Positions 13,960 to 14,084 of a stretch of 14,084 bases of DNA are shown here, piece after piece. The DNA is from an uncultured Rhodanobacteraceae bacterium. GTDB taxonomy: Bacteria > Pseudomonadota > Gammaproteobacteria > Xanthomonadales > Rhodanobacteraceae. The position numbers were made by a program, and so were the translations under genes. The stretch spans positions 1-14,084 of the forward strand of contig CALFNI010000676.1 of the NCBI GenBank assembly GCA_937902695.1. Direction: 5' to 3'. The notes under the pieces are model-generated. The model had not been told where the DNA came from. It made no database searches and was given only the letters and a program-made list of their open reading frames with translations. Within the stretch, counting starts at the first letter, position 1. Every line of letters starts with the position of its first letter.

Positions 13960-14084
13960 TCAGCCATACACCGGGAACGCCTTGCACTGCGCCGTCACCT
14001 TCGCGCGCACGCTCTCGATCGCAGCCGCATCGCCCGGCCTGTCGAGCACGTCGCAGATCCAGCCTGCGAGCTCCTCGCACTCCT
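13960..14084 (-). CDS. glyA: serine hydroxymethyltransferase, C-terminal fragment at window edge
   Basis: Only the last 41 codons are present. The minus strand reads [16 protein letters not shown], then [18 protein letters not shown] and a TGA stop. The ending CKAFPVYG and the preceding AGWICDVLD helix match the C-terminus of GlyA, the PLP enzyme that interconverts serine and glycine and charges tetrahydrofolate with a one-carbon unit. The catalytic part is outside the window. The glyA-nrdR order supports the call. Confidence 0.85.
   Translation of the reverse strand, partial: ECEELAGWICDVLDRPGDAAAIESVRAKVTAQCKAFPVYG

Overview
The window is a compact, gene-dense piece of a GC-rich proteobacterial chromosome. 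Almost every base is coding, gaps are short, and many neighbouring genes overlap by a few bases. Gene content and order point to a gammaproteobacterium close to the Xanthomonadales or Nevskiales: glyA-nrdR-ribD-ribE-ribBA-ribH-nusB-thiL-pgpA on one strand, and rsmI divergent from lpoA-yraN-dolP. The lumazine synthase also has a Xanthomonas-like sequence. The taxon is an inference from gene order and recalled family sequences, not a database result.

Layout. Positions 1-1998 (minus): rsmI, followed after 16 nt by a PLP-dependent decarboxylase that runs off the left edge. Positions 2011-2109: a short divergent intergenic region. Positions 2110-4869 (plus): an envelope cluster of lpoA (outer-membrane activator of a penicillin-binding protein), yraN (nuclease-fold protein) and a dolP-like double-BON lipoprotein. 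Positions 4874-4977: a paired inverted hairpin repeat. Positions 5000-6367 (plus): a GlcD-type FAD-linked 2-hydroxyacid oxidase. Positions 6478-7938 (plus): a secreted protein of unknown function with six cysteines. Positions 7946-13933 (minus): a housekeeping operon, read right to left as nrdR, ribD, ribE, ribBA, ribH, nusB, thiL and pgpA. The 3' end of glyA enters at the right edge.

How the genes work together. ribD, ribE, ribBA and ribH supply every riboflavin step seen here except GTP cyclohydrolase II. The C-terminal domain of RibBA resembles that enzyme but lacks its zinc cysteines, so an active RibA should be encoded elsewhere. NusB (antitermination), ThiL (thiamine diphosphate synthesis) and PgpA (phosphatidylglycerol synthesis) are joined to the riboflavin genes by overlapping or nearly abutting reading frames. 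NrdR links the operon to control of ribonucleotide reductase, and GlyA supplies one-carbon units.

The least ordinary features are hairpin repeats of REP type inside the rib operon, one directly upstream of ribD and one between ribBA and ribH. Others are the degenerate RibA domain, the absence of diaA from the lpoA-yraN-dolP cluster, and the uncharacterised secreted protein. I see no mobile-element gene, CRISPR array, rRNA or tRNA, and no clearly new biological system. No gene-free stretch exceeds 300 bases; the longest is 10338-10521.
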